Source: an uncultured Clostridia bacterium (GTDB taxonomy: Bacteria; Bacillota; Clostridia; TANB77; CAG-508). From it: 18,342 nucleotides of DNA. The stretch's first letter is position 1. Each line of letters opens with the position of its first letter. Position numbers and translations under genes: made by a program. Of the stretch, positions 8,409 to 16,114 are shown piece by piece. The stretch lies in contig CANRML010000011.1 of assembly GCA_947631725.1 (NCBI GenBank), positions 1 to 18,342 on the forward strand. The letters run 5' to 3'. Under the pieces are notes generated by a model. That model did not search any database. It saw only the letters and a list, made by a program, of their open reading frames with translations, and was not told the DNA's origin.

Positions 8409-9159
8409 ATACATATTTTTCTACTAATAATATATTTCTTCCGCTTCTCGTATTTCCCTTCATTTCTTTAATAACAAATCTTCCTTTTCCCCTTATTGTA
8501 ATAATATCTCCTACTTTTATAACTTTAGAAGGTTTTGTTTCATTTTGACCATTTACAAAAACTCTTTCTTGTGCTAATATTTCTACTGCTTTACTCCTAG
8601 AAGTTTTTGCTAAGTCAGACACTATACTATCTAGTCTTAATGATGGAACAATGATATCTACTTCCTCTACTTTGATTTCTGGCTGTCTAATATCTATAAT
8701 TTTTTCTACTGATATTTGACTGTTTTGAAATCTTGTCAAAGTTGCAAGCTCTTGTGCTAATGCTTTGGCTGTTTCTGATTTTACTATAATATCTGCCCCA
8801 TCTTCTGCTACTAGTATATCTCCAATTTTTTCTCTCTTCATGCCAATTTTTATAATTCCGCCTAAGTAATTTCTATGTGTATATTTTTCTTCTTTTCCTA
8901 ATTTTATTCTAACAATTTCCAATATTTCACTATCACTTGGATTTAGTTCTACATTATCGGGATAAAATATAGCTACCTTTCTTTCAGCATTTTCATATCC
9001 CCCATATAGCAATACATTTTTCATTTTATTTTGTGCTATAAATTTTTTAACAAGAGCTACTTGATACATATCTAAAAAATCTGTATATGCAATTTCTCCC
9101 TTGCTTTCAGTTTGTTTGGCCTTGTCTAATATTTTATCTAATATTATTTTGTCTTCCAT
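8407..9159 (-). CDS. ylmH: YlmH-type S4-domain RNA-binding protein (ribosome quality control)
   Basis: This 250-residue protein matches the YlmH family. The N-terminal region, including LGGIIKIGMKREKIGDI (about 99-115) and the following EDGADIIV block, is the family's characteristic half. The C-terminal S4 domain (about 173-240) contains the typical RLDSIVSDLAKTSRSKAVE helix pair and a VFVNGQ...KPSKVIKVGDIITIRGKGR strand segment. S4 domains bind structured RNA. In Bacillus subtilis YlmH is reported to act on obstructed 50S subunits in ribosome-associated quality control, like RqcP. The ATG is preceded by GGGGG. It starts 15 nt after the dxs stop on the same strand and converges with rimI. It is away from the cell-division (sepF/ylmG/divIVA) neighbourhood where it is usually found. 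Confidence 0.9.
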   Translation of the reverse strand: MEDKIILDKILDKAKQTESKGEIAYTDFLDMYQVALVKKFIAQNKMKNVLLYGGYENAERKVAIFYPDNVELNPSDSEILEIVRIKLGKEEKYTHRNYLGGIIKIGMKREKIGDILVAEDGADIIVKSETAKALAQELATLTRFQNSQISVEKIIDIRQPEIKVEEVDIIVPSLRLDSIVSDLAKTSRSKAVEILAQERVFVNGQNETKPSKVIKVGDIITIRGKGRFVIKEMKGNTRSGRNILLVEKYV

Positions 9160-9174
9160 ATTTCCCCCTTTTGA

Positions 9175-11004
9175 CTACCAATACATTTTTTCTAGTTCTT
9201 CTACACTTCCATGTTCAATAAATTTATCTGGATATGCATGTGTTTCTAAATCAATATTAGTCAATTTTTCTTCTGCTATTATTTCTTTAACAGCTGTAGC
9301 TAACCCATTTATAATAGTTCCATCTTCCATTGTGATAACTTTTTGTGATTGTTTAATAGCTTCTACTATAGCATTTCTATCAATTGGCTTTAAAAATCTA
9401 GTATTTATAACTTGTACATCTTTTCCCTCTTTTTCTAGATTTTTTGCTAATTTTATTCCTTTTTCTACTGCTTTTCCAATAGCAATTATACTTACTTTGT
9501 CTGCTGATTTTTCATTAAAATTCTTAACAAATTCTACTTTTCCTAATTGAATTTTTTCATGTTTTTCAAATTTAACCTCATTGCTTTCTCCACCTCTAGG
9601 ATATCTAATAACAACTGGTTTTTTTAGATTTATTGCAAATTCTAACATATTTTCTAATTCTTTAAAGTCTTTTGGCGCCATAATTGTTAAATTTGGTACT
9701 AATCTAAAAAATGCCATATCTAGAAGTCCTTGATGTGTTTCTCCATCTGCTCCAACAAGTCCAGCTCTATCTACACATAATACAACTGGCAAATTTTGAA
9801 TAGCAATATCATGTATTACTTGATCATATGCTCTTTGATAAAAAGATGAATAAATTGGTACAACTGGAATCAATCCTTCTTTTGCCATCCCTGCTGCTAA
9901 TGTTACTGCATGTTGCTCTGCAATACCAATATCAAAAAATCTTTCTGGAAACATTTTTTGAAATTTTGATAATCCTGTACCATCTTTCATAGATGCTGTA
10001 ATTGCAACTATATCTTTATTTTTCTCTGCAAGTTCTACTAATTTATCTCCAAAGATCTTTGAATAATCTGGTGTTTTTTCTTTTTTAGGTTCTCCTGTTG
10101 ATATATTAAAAGGCCCTGTTGCATGAAATTTATCTGGACTATTTTCTGCAATTTCATATCCTTTTCCTTTTTTAGTTAATACATGAATTAAAACTGGTGT
10201 ATCTACTTGTTTACTTAAACGTAAAATATTTTCTAATTCTGTAATATTATGCCCATCTACTGGTCCTAGATATGTGAAGCCTATATCTTCAAAAAACATT
10301 TTTGGAATAATTAGTTGTTTTATACTTCTTTTTACTCTTTGAATTATTTTTACTGTTGGCTTTCCTATACCTGGTATTTTCCAAATAATTTTTTTTGCAG
10401 ATATATTTGATTTTGTATATAGTTTTTTGGTTCTTAACTTACTTAAAAATTTATTTAACCCACCAATATTAGGTGATATACTCATTTCATTATCATTTAA
10501 TATAACTGTCATTTTGCATTTGCTAAATCCTGTATCATTTAAAGCTTCTAATGCCATCCCACCTGTCAATGCTCCATCTCCTATTACTGCAATTACAGAG
10601 TGGTCTTCTCCTTTTAAGTCTCTTGCTCTTGCCATCCCAAGTGCAGCAGATATAGATGTACTGCTATGTCCTGTATTAAAACAATCTGTTTCAGATTCTC
10701 TTGTTTTAGGAAATCCTGCTATTCCATTTAATTTCCTTAGTGTTTTTAATGCTTCTCTTCTTCCTGTTAAAATTTTATGTACATAAGTTTGATGTCCTAC
10801 ATCCCATATAATCTTATCTTTTGAAACATCAAAAACGGTGTGTAGAGCAATTGTTAACTCTACCACACCTAAATTAGAGGCCAAATGCCCTCCATTTTCT
10901 GATACAATTTCTAATATATATTTTCTAATTTCTTCAGCTAATTGTTTTTTTTCTTGGTCATTTAATTTTTTTACATCTTCTGGTGAATTTATTTTTTCCA
11001 ACAT
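9175..11004 (-). CDS. dxs: 1-deoxy-D-xylulose-5-phosphate synthase Dxs
   Basis: Dxs condenses pyruvate and glyceraldehyde 3-phosphate, using thiamine diphosphate, in the first step of the MEP isoprenoid pathway. With the start at 11004 the protein is 609 residues. Visible elements are GGHLASNLGVVELT (38-51), NTGHSSTSISAALGMA (110-125), the thiamine-Mg motif GDGALTGGMALEALN (142-156), GPVDGHN (247-253), the catalytic glutamate in DIGIAEQHAV (Glu363), the GADGETHQG loop (418-426) and RYPRGGES (467-474). The frame stays open to an ATG at 11079, but that ATG has no ribosome site, and a sigma-A-like promoter lies inside the extension. The ATG at 11004 has AAGGGGAA upstream and gives the normal N-terminus. 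It follows spoIIP and precedes ylmH by 15 nt. Confidence 0.95.
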   Translation of the reverse strand: MLEKINSPEDVKKLNDQEKKQLAEEIRKYILEIVSENGGHLASNLGVVELTIALHTVFDVSKDKIIWDVGHQTYVHKILTGRREALKTLRKLNGIAGFPKTRESETDCFNTGHSSTSISAALGMARARDLKGEDHSVIAVIGDGALTGGMALEALNDTGFSKCKMTVILNDNEMSISPNIGGLNKFLSKLRTKKLYTKSNISAKKIIWKIPGIGKPTVKIIQRVKRSIKQLIIPKMFFEDIGFTYLGPVDGHNITELENILRLSKQVDTPVLIHVLTKKGKGYEIAENSPDKFHATGPFNISTGEPKKEKTPDYSKIFGDKLVELAEKNKDIVAITASMKDGTGLSKFQKMFPERFFDIGIAEQHAVTLAAGMAKEGLIPVVPIYSSFYQRAYDQVIHDIAIQNLPVVLCVDRAGLVGADGETHQGLLDMAFFRLVPNLTIMAPKDFKELENMLEFAINLKKPVVIRYPRGGESNEVKFEKHEKIQLGKVEFVKNFNEKSADKVSIIAIGKAVEKGIKLAKNLEKEGKDVQVINTRFLKPIDRNAIVEAIKQSQKVITMEDGTIINGLATAVKEIIAEEKLTNIDLETHAYPDKFIEHGSVEELEKMYW

Positions 11005-11010
11005 AGCTAA

Positions 11011-11018
11011 TTCCCCTT
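11011..11018 (-). promoter_or_regulatory. Ribosome binding site that fixes the dxs start
   Basis: AAGGGGAA on the minus strand lies 6 nt upstream of the ATG at 11004. The upstream in-frame ATG at 11079 has nothing comparable before it. Confidence 0.65.
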
Positions 11019-11036
11019 GTTCCATTTTATGTTTAT

Positions 11037-11065
11037 ATTGTACTACATTTTTGCTGTAATTGCAA
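11037..11065 (-). promoter_or_regulatory. Sigma-A-like promoter for dxs-ylmH
   Basis: On the minus strand TTGCAA (11065-11060) is followed after exactly 17 bases by TACAAT (11042-11037). The predicted start is near 11030, about 26 nt before the dxs ATG at 11004. It sits just after the spoIIP stop (11084), so dxs and ylmH can be transcribed in vegetative cells independently of the sporulation gene upstream. Confidence 0.6.
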
Positions 11066-11083
11066 GAGTATCTTAACATGTAA

Positions 11084-12223
11084 CTATTTTTCTACTTCAC
11101 TTATTACCTTAGCTAAATATTTCATACTTGCCAAACATTGTTCTAAAGTATTTCCAGTTGCTCCTACTTCTATAATATTTGCATATTTTCCTGCATGTTG
11201 GTTATATCTATTTTCTGATACCATTATTGGCTTAAATAGTCCTGGATATAGTTCCTCTGCTTTTTCTTGGACTTTAACAGCAAATTTTAAGTTTTGTTGC
11301 CAATTTGGATGTTGCAATCCTCCTTCATTTGTTCCCATAACAAACATCATTTGTGCGCAATAGTCTTCTCCTATTTTAACTGTTGGTGCATAGTCACTTC
11401 TACTTCCAATTGCATCACGATGTAAGTCAATAATAATGTCTGCTGGATCAGTTTTTAAAATATTTTCTACAGTAGCAAGTGACCTTGTGTATGAACCATT
11501 ATATGCTGGGTAATCATGATATGTCATATCATGTACTACTGGTATATTATATCTTTTTAATTGATTTTCTAATTCTGTTCCAACACCTGTAACAGTATAT
11601 TTTAAATCTGTTGTTCTAAATGTCCCTGTTGGTGTGTATGGATATTTTTCGCTTGATGTATAACTTTCACAACTATGTGTGTGATATATGATTACTTTTT
11701 TATTATCTATAGTTATATTTGGTGTTAAAATTTCTTCTGTTAAATTTATACTAGTTTGATTCTTTATTTTTACATTTTTATATTGTGTATTAAAACTTTC
11801 TGTAATGGGATTATTAGTTACAACTTGTGTTTCTACCCCAGTTTTTACTTCTTCTTGGTTATCTGGTACTTGTTCTGCAATCTCTATTTCTTGTGTTTCT
11901 TGCTCTTTGTTTTCTTTTGTTACATTTATAGCACTAATTTGTGTTTCTAAAAAAGATGTACTGTAATTATATTTATTTGTAGAATCTTTTGTTGCTTTTT
12001 CATTTTCTTCTATTTTACTAATAAGAGGAATTTGTGTGTCAATCGTTTGGGTATATGTTCCCTCCATTGCTTTTTCTATTTGATTTCCTATATTAACATT
12101 TACTTGAATTTGTTTTTTATTACGAAAAAATCTTGTAGCCATGATAACCATAATAATGGATATAGAAATGACTACAAGATATCGTAACATATCTTTTAAT
12201 CTAAAAACTGCAACATTAAACAT
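11084..12223 (-). CDS. spoIIP: Stage II sporulation protein P (SpoIIP), peptidoglycan amidase/endopeptidase
   Basis: SpoIIP is the zinc amidase/endopeptidase that, with SpoIID and SpoIIM, degrades peptidoglycan at the septum so that the mother-cell membrane can engulf the forespore. The 379-residue protein has one N-terminal membrane anchor (about 13-33) and a long low-complexity Glu/Thr/Asn-rich linker (about 40-165). The catalytic domain runs from about 170 to 379. Key residues are the IIYHTHSCESY motif (178-188, His181, His183, Glu186), DLHRDA (266-271), NQH (341-343) and the IIEVGATGNTLE segment with Glu352. AAGGAGA lies 7 nt before the ATG. It is 72 nt downstream of the WG-repeat gene. 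I could not recognise a convincing sigma-E promoter in that gap. Its presence argues strongly for endospore formation. Confidence 0.94.
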   Translation of the reverse strand: MFNVAVFRLKDMLRYLVVISISIIMVIMATRFFRNKKQIQVNVNIGNQIEKAMEGTYTQTIDTQIPLISKIEENEKATKDSTNKYNYSTSFLETQISAINVTKENKEQETQEIEIAEQVPDNQEEVKTGVETQVVTNNPITESFNTQYKNVKIKNQTSINLTEEILTPNITIDNKKVIIYHTHSCESYTSSEKYPYTPTGTFRTTDLKYTVTGVGTELENQLKRYNIPVVHDMTYHDYPAYNGSYTRSLATVENILKTDPADIIIDLHRDAIGSRSDYAPTVKIGEDYCAQMMFVMGTNEGGLQHPNWQQNLKFAVKVQEKAEELYPGLFKPIMVSENRYNQHAGKYANIIEVGATGNTLEQCLASMKYLAKVISEVEK

Positions 12224-12295
12224 ATATATTCTCCTTAGTAGTTATCTTGTCTTATTTATATATTTATGCTTGCAGTTTTTATTTTATTCTTTTAT

Positions 12296-13690
12296 TTAAT
12301 TATTTGTAGTTTCATTTTCTTCACTTGTTTGTTCTTGAGTATTAGTTTTTGTTTGTGTATTAGAATTTGTAGTAGCTTTAACACCTATTGAGTCTAGCCA
12401 GTCTTCTACATTATTTCTGTTGTTGTTATAATTTAGATAATAATAACGTTTTCCAGATTCAATAGTGAAATATATGTCATCTGCTCTGTTTGGGAATATT
12501 ATTTCACCTGAACTATTAATTAGTCCATATTTTCCATCTTTGCAAGTAACCATTACATTATAGTTTGGAATTACTAATAAATTCATTGCATCTTTATTAC
12601 TATTTGCAACATATCCAAAACTATCAAATTGGAAATCTACAACCTTTTGTCCATTTTTATTATATAGTCCCCAAAGATCACCTTTTTTTACTGGAATTAA
12701 ATTGTTTACTAATAAATATCCATTTCTTATATCATTTTTTTCAAAAGCTGAAATATCAATTCCTATTTGGTCATTTTCGATATATAGTTTCAAATTTCCT
12801 CTTACATCAATAATACCATATTTGCCTTCTCTTCCTACAACATAAAGTCCTGCATCCATATCCATAAGATTTAAGCTGTCATATAGTATTTGTATTCTCA
12901 TATCACCATTTTTTGAAATGACTCCAATTTTTCCATTGCTTACTACATAAAAATCTCCTGTTTCTGGAATATATGATATTTTTTCATATTTAGGTTCTAT
13001 AATTACATTACCATCTAAGTCAATAACTCCCATTTCTTTTTCATCGTTTTCTACAATCAATCTGCTTTCAAAAATTGATTTCATATCATTGAATTCTTGA
13101 CTTGTTTCTGTATATCCACTATCTAATATCATAGTATCATAACTTTGTAGTAAATAGTCCATTGTATAAATATTTATGCGATTTGTTTCTTTATTATGTA
13201 TGTAACTTACATTAAATGCATTTTCCATACCATCTGTTGAAACATACAATTTGCCACCTATTGATTTTACTGGTCTTTTACTATAGAAATATTTGTATTC
13301 TGATGCAGATCTACTCATTTCCAATTTGTATATTTTTTCAGAAGCTAATACAAAATTTGCTATTTCATTTTCACTTTGAATATAGCATTTATTTTTTGCT
13401 TCTGATCTTTCTGCATAATCACCACTATAGCTTTGATATCCTAAATATGGTGCAATATCTCTAATTGATACATATGTAGTGTCTTCTTCAAAGACAAACA
13501 TATCATTTAATTTTGGTTCTACTTTTCCATTAATTGATATTTTTAATTTTGAATCTTCTATATATGCTAATGTAATAACAACTCCAATAATCGCAATAAC
13601 TAATAATATGATAAATGCTAAAATAATTTTTGGTAAAAGTTTGTTATTTTTCTTTTTGGTTGTTGTAAAGCTTTCTTCAATTATATTCAT
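12296..13690 (-). CDS. Membrane-anchored WG-repeat protein with a copper-amine-oxidase-like N-terminal domain
   Basis: The specific function is unknown. The 464-residue product has a basic N-terminus and one membrane anchor (about 20-43), so the rest is probably outside the cell. Residues about 48-178 resemble the small beta-rich 'copper amine oxidase N-terminal-like' domain of Clostridia surface proteins (ISINGKVEP, then TTYVSIRDIAPYLGY, then GGKLYVSTDGM). From about 210 to 400 come degenerate WG repeats, with cores MGVIDLDGNVI, KIGVISKNGDM, KYGIIDVRGNL, LWGLYNKNGQK and KYGLINSSGEI. The C-terminal 25 residues are a Thr/Asn/Gln/Glu tail. No LPxTG sorting signal is present. GGGGGG precedes the ATG, 13 nt after the tgt stop. 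It lies directly upstream of spoIIP, so a cell-envelope role around sporulation is possible but unproven. Confidence 0.82.
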   Translation of the reverse strand: MNIIEESFTTTKKKNNKLLPKIILAFIILLVIAIIGVVITLAYIEDSKLKISINGKVEPKLNDMFVFEEDTTYVSIRDIAPYLGYQSYSGDYAERSEAKNKCYIQSENEIANFVLASEKIYKLEMSRSASEYKYFYSKRPVKSIGGKLYVSTDGMENAFNVSYIHNKETNRINIYTMDYLLQSYDTMILDSGYTETSQEFNDMKSIFESRLIVENDEKEMGVIDLDGNVIIEPKYEKISYIPETGDFYVVSNGKIGVISKNGDMRIQILYDSLNLMDMDAGLYVVGREGKYGIIDVRGNLKLYIENDQIGIDISAFEKNDIRNGYLLVNNLIPVKKGDLWGLYNKNGQKVVDFQFDSFGYVANSNKDAMNLLVIPNYNVMVTCKDGKYGLINSSGEIIFPNRADDIYFTIESGKRYYYLNYNNNRNNVEDWLDSIGVKATTNSNTQTKTNTQEQTSEENETTNN

Positions 13691-13703
13691 TTGTATACCC
13701 CCC

Positions 13704-14828
13704 TTATTTTATATAGCCATATTGCTTATAAAATTCATTTTTAAAGTTTAACAAATTATCTTTCTCTATTTCTATTCTAACTCTTTCCATTAATTTCGTC
13801 AAGAATTTTAAGTTATGAATTGATAATAATCTAACACCTAAAATTTCATTTGCCTTTATTAAATGTCTAATATATGCTCTAGTGTAGTTTTTGCAAGCAT
13901 AACAATCACAGTTTTCATCTAATGGTCTCCAATCTCTTTCATATGTTGCATTTCTAACAACAATTTTTCCTTTCCAAGTTAGCGCTGTTCCGTTTCTAGC
14001 AATTCTTGTTGGTAATACACAATCACACATATCAATTCCCGCAATAGCTGCTTCTATTAAATAGTCTGGTGTTCCAACTCCCATTAAATATCTTGGTTTT
14101 TCTTTTGGCATAAGTGGTGTTGTATAATATAGCATTTCTAAGAATTTTTCTTTTGGTTCTCCTACACTAATTCCTCCTATAGCATATCCAGGTAAATCTA
14201 ATGAAATTAAGTCTTTAGCTGATTGTTTTCTTAGGTCTTCATAAAATCCACCTTGTATTATTCCAAATAGAGCTTGATTTTCTGTTTTATGTGCCTCTTT
14301 ACAACGTTTTGCCCAACGTGTAGTTCTTTCCATTGATTGTTTTGTATATTCATATGTTGCTGGATATTCTACACATTCATCAAATGCCATTATAATATCT
14401 GCACCTAAATCTTCTTCTATTTTCATAACGCTTTCTGGAGAAAAGAAATGTTTACTTCCATCTAAATGTGATTTAAATTCTACACCTTCTTCAGAAATTG
14501 TTCTTAATTCTCCTAAACTAAATACCTGAAATCCGCCACTATCTGTTAAAATTGGCCTATCCCAATTCATGAATTTATGCAATCCACCTGCTTCTTTAAC
14601 AATTTCTTGTCCTGGTCTTAGATATAGGTGATATGTATTTGATAAAATAATTTGTGCTCCTACTTCTTCTTTTAATTCTTCTGGTGTCATTGATTTTACT
14701 GTTGCTTGAGTTCCTACTGGCATAAATACTGGGGTCTGGATATCACCATGTGGTGTGTGTATAACTCCTCTTCTTGCACCTGTTTGCTTACACTCATGTA
14801 TAAGTTCATATGTTACTGCTTTTTTCAT
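13704..14828 (-). CDS. tgt: tRNA-guanine transglycosylase Tgt
   Basis: Tgt exchanges guanine 34 of GUN-anticodon tRNAs for preQ1 (queuine in some bacteria). The 374-residue length is normal. The nucleophile is Asp269 in DMCDCVLPTR, and the general acid/base is Asp96 in LTDSGGFQVFS (94-104). FGIIQGG (188-194) and YAIGGISVGE (215-224) belong to the base-recognition pocket. The structural zinc site is complete: Cys307, Cys309 and Cys312 in CDCYAC, plus His338. The ATG overlaps the stop of the upstream transglutaminase-like gene as TAATG, with GGGAGAG just before, so translation is probably coupled. queA, whose product acts next on preQ1-tRNA, is one gene upstream. Confidence 0.97.
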   Translation of the reverse strand: MKKAVTYELIHECKQTGARRGVIHTPHGDIQTPVFMPVGTQATVKSMTPEELKEEVGAQIILSNTYHLYLRPGQEIVKEAGGLHKFMNWDRPILTDSGGFQVFSLGELRTISEEGVEFKSHLDGSKHFFSPESVMKIEEDLGADIIMAFDECVEYPATYEYTKQSMERTTRWAKRCKEAHKTENQALFGIIQGGFYEDLRKQSAKDLISLDLPGYAIGGISVGEPKEKFLEMLYYTTPLMPKEKPRYLMGVGTPDYLIEAAIAGIDMCDCVLPTRIARNGTALTWKGKIVVRNATYERDWRPLDENCDCYACKNYTRAYIRHLIKANEILGVRLLSIHNLKFLTKLMERVRIEIEKDNLLNFKNEFYKQYGYIK

Positions 14829-16105
14829 TATCTCTCCCTATCTTCATTTATTTCTAAATAATTTTCATTTTTTATATCTTTTTCTAATTTGTTTACTCTT
14901 ATGCGTTCTATAAATTTAGCTCTTTCTGGGTTAATATCATTTTTAGAAGTTGTTATTGCTTTTATTTGTTTTAAAGCATTGTTTTGAGCTTCTAATCCGT
15001 ATTTGGCAACTATTTCTTCGTAACTTAATTTTGGCTTTTTAAATGAATCTAAAAATCCTTTACTACTATCGATTAAACCATCTATCCCTCCATTATATAT
15101 TGCTGTACTGTATTCTTTAGCATCCATAGTTATATTTCCTGGATTTAGCAATATTATTTTTCCATTTTGATATATACTAATTGATGGATTTGTAGGATCT
15201 AATACAAGTGTTATTTTATCTTCTGGTATATCTACAAGTGTTACCATGTGATTTCCTATAACATTATCAGTAATGTCTTCATAAATTTTATCCCAGAATT
15301 CCTGAGTATTATTTTTATTTTCTTCTACTTCATTTTGATCAGGCTTTTCCGTTTCTGTTTCTTCATTTTCTTTTTGTATTTTTTTGGCTACTTTTTGTTT
15401 TTTATTTTCATTTATATTAGCTTTTTTTATATTTTCACCAGCTATATATACATTTATTGTTCGAGCATTAAATTCTGGATTTATTGCATTTAATTTTTTT
15501 GCTACATCTGCTGCAAAGTTACGGCAAACTCCATAACCATCTTGAGTGGCTAAATCTAATTCAAAAAATCCAAATACATCTTTTGATGGAGTTTTATATC
15601 CTTCAATATTATCCCACATATCTTCTGTAACTTTCATTAATGTTTGTAGTTTTGTTAGATTCATTTTCCTTATTTTTTCGGCATAATTTTTTATTTTTTT
15701 ATCATATTCTTCTATTTCGTCAGCATATTGGATTGAATTCATTTTTATAATTTCTTCTGTTGTTCCTGCTGAAAAAACTGCAAATCCTGTAAATACTAAT
15801 GCTGTATTTACTCCAATATGCTTTAATATGCATTTTGTTTTATAGAAATATGCTTTTGTTTTTCCTTTGTATTCTTTTATTTCATCATATCTTGCTTTTT
15901 CTAGGATTTTTCTATATTCATTATATCCATATTTTATATAGATGTCTTCATACCTTTTTTCTTTTTTTAGCTTTTTTATTTCTTCATAGGAATACCAAGT
16001 TGGTACATAATTTCTATAACATGTACCTCCATATTTTTCAAAAATTTCATCAAATTTTCTTTCTTTTATTAATCGTTTTACATCCTTTTTTGTTTTTTTG
16101 TCCAT
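14828..16105 (-). CDS. Membrane-anchored transglutaminase-like (papain-fold) protein between queA and tgt
   Basis: I do not recognise a named family. The 425 residues contain several regions. A charged N-terminal part (1-85) has a repeated motif, IKERKFDEIFEKYG (13-26) and KKEKRYEDIYIKYG (47-60), exactly 34 residues apart. One membrane segment lies at about 96-114 and a helical region at about 125-170. A transglutaminase-like core follows: GYGVCRNFAADVAKKL (190-205) with Cys194, GNHMVTLVDI (284-293) with His286, and LVLDPTNP (300-307) with Asp303. These have the order and local context of the Cys-His-Asp triad in transglutaminase/papain-like domains. A Glu/Lys/Asn-rich stretch (about 227-268) is inserted between Cys and His. 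The C-terminus holds a further motif-like LSYEEIVAKYG (360-370). GAGGAG overlaps the queA stop 9 nt upstream, and its own stop overlaps the tgt start. The substrate is unknown; a peptidase, cross-linking or non-catalytic role are all possible. Confidence 0.8.
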   Translation of the reverse strand: MDKKTKKDVKRLIKERKFDEIFEKYGGTCYRNYVPTWYSYEEIKKLKKEKRYEDIYIKYGYNEYRKILEKARYDEIKEYKGKTKAYFYKTKCILKHIGVNTALVFTGFAVFSAGTTEEIIKMNSIQYADEIEEYDKKIKNYAEKIRKMNLTKLQTLMKVTEDMWDNIEGYKTPSKDVFGFFELDLATQDGYGVCRNFAADVAKKLNAINPEFNARTINVYIAGENIKKANINENKKQKVAKKIQKENEETETEKPDQNEVEENKNNTQEFWDKIYEDITDNVIGNHMVTLVDIPEDKITLVLDPTNPSISIYQNGKIILLNPGNITMDAKEYSTAIYNGGIDGLIDSSKGFLDSFKKPKLSYEEIVAKYGLEAQNNALKQIKAITTSKNDINPERAKFIERIRVNKLEKDIKNENYLEINEDRER

Positions 16106-16114
16106 TTATACTCC

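Noticed and set aside
12224..12295. A sigma-E-type promoter before spoIIP
   Set aside because: The AT-rich gap has CATAAAT-like strings, but I found no pair with convincing -35/-10 spacing.
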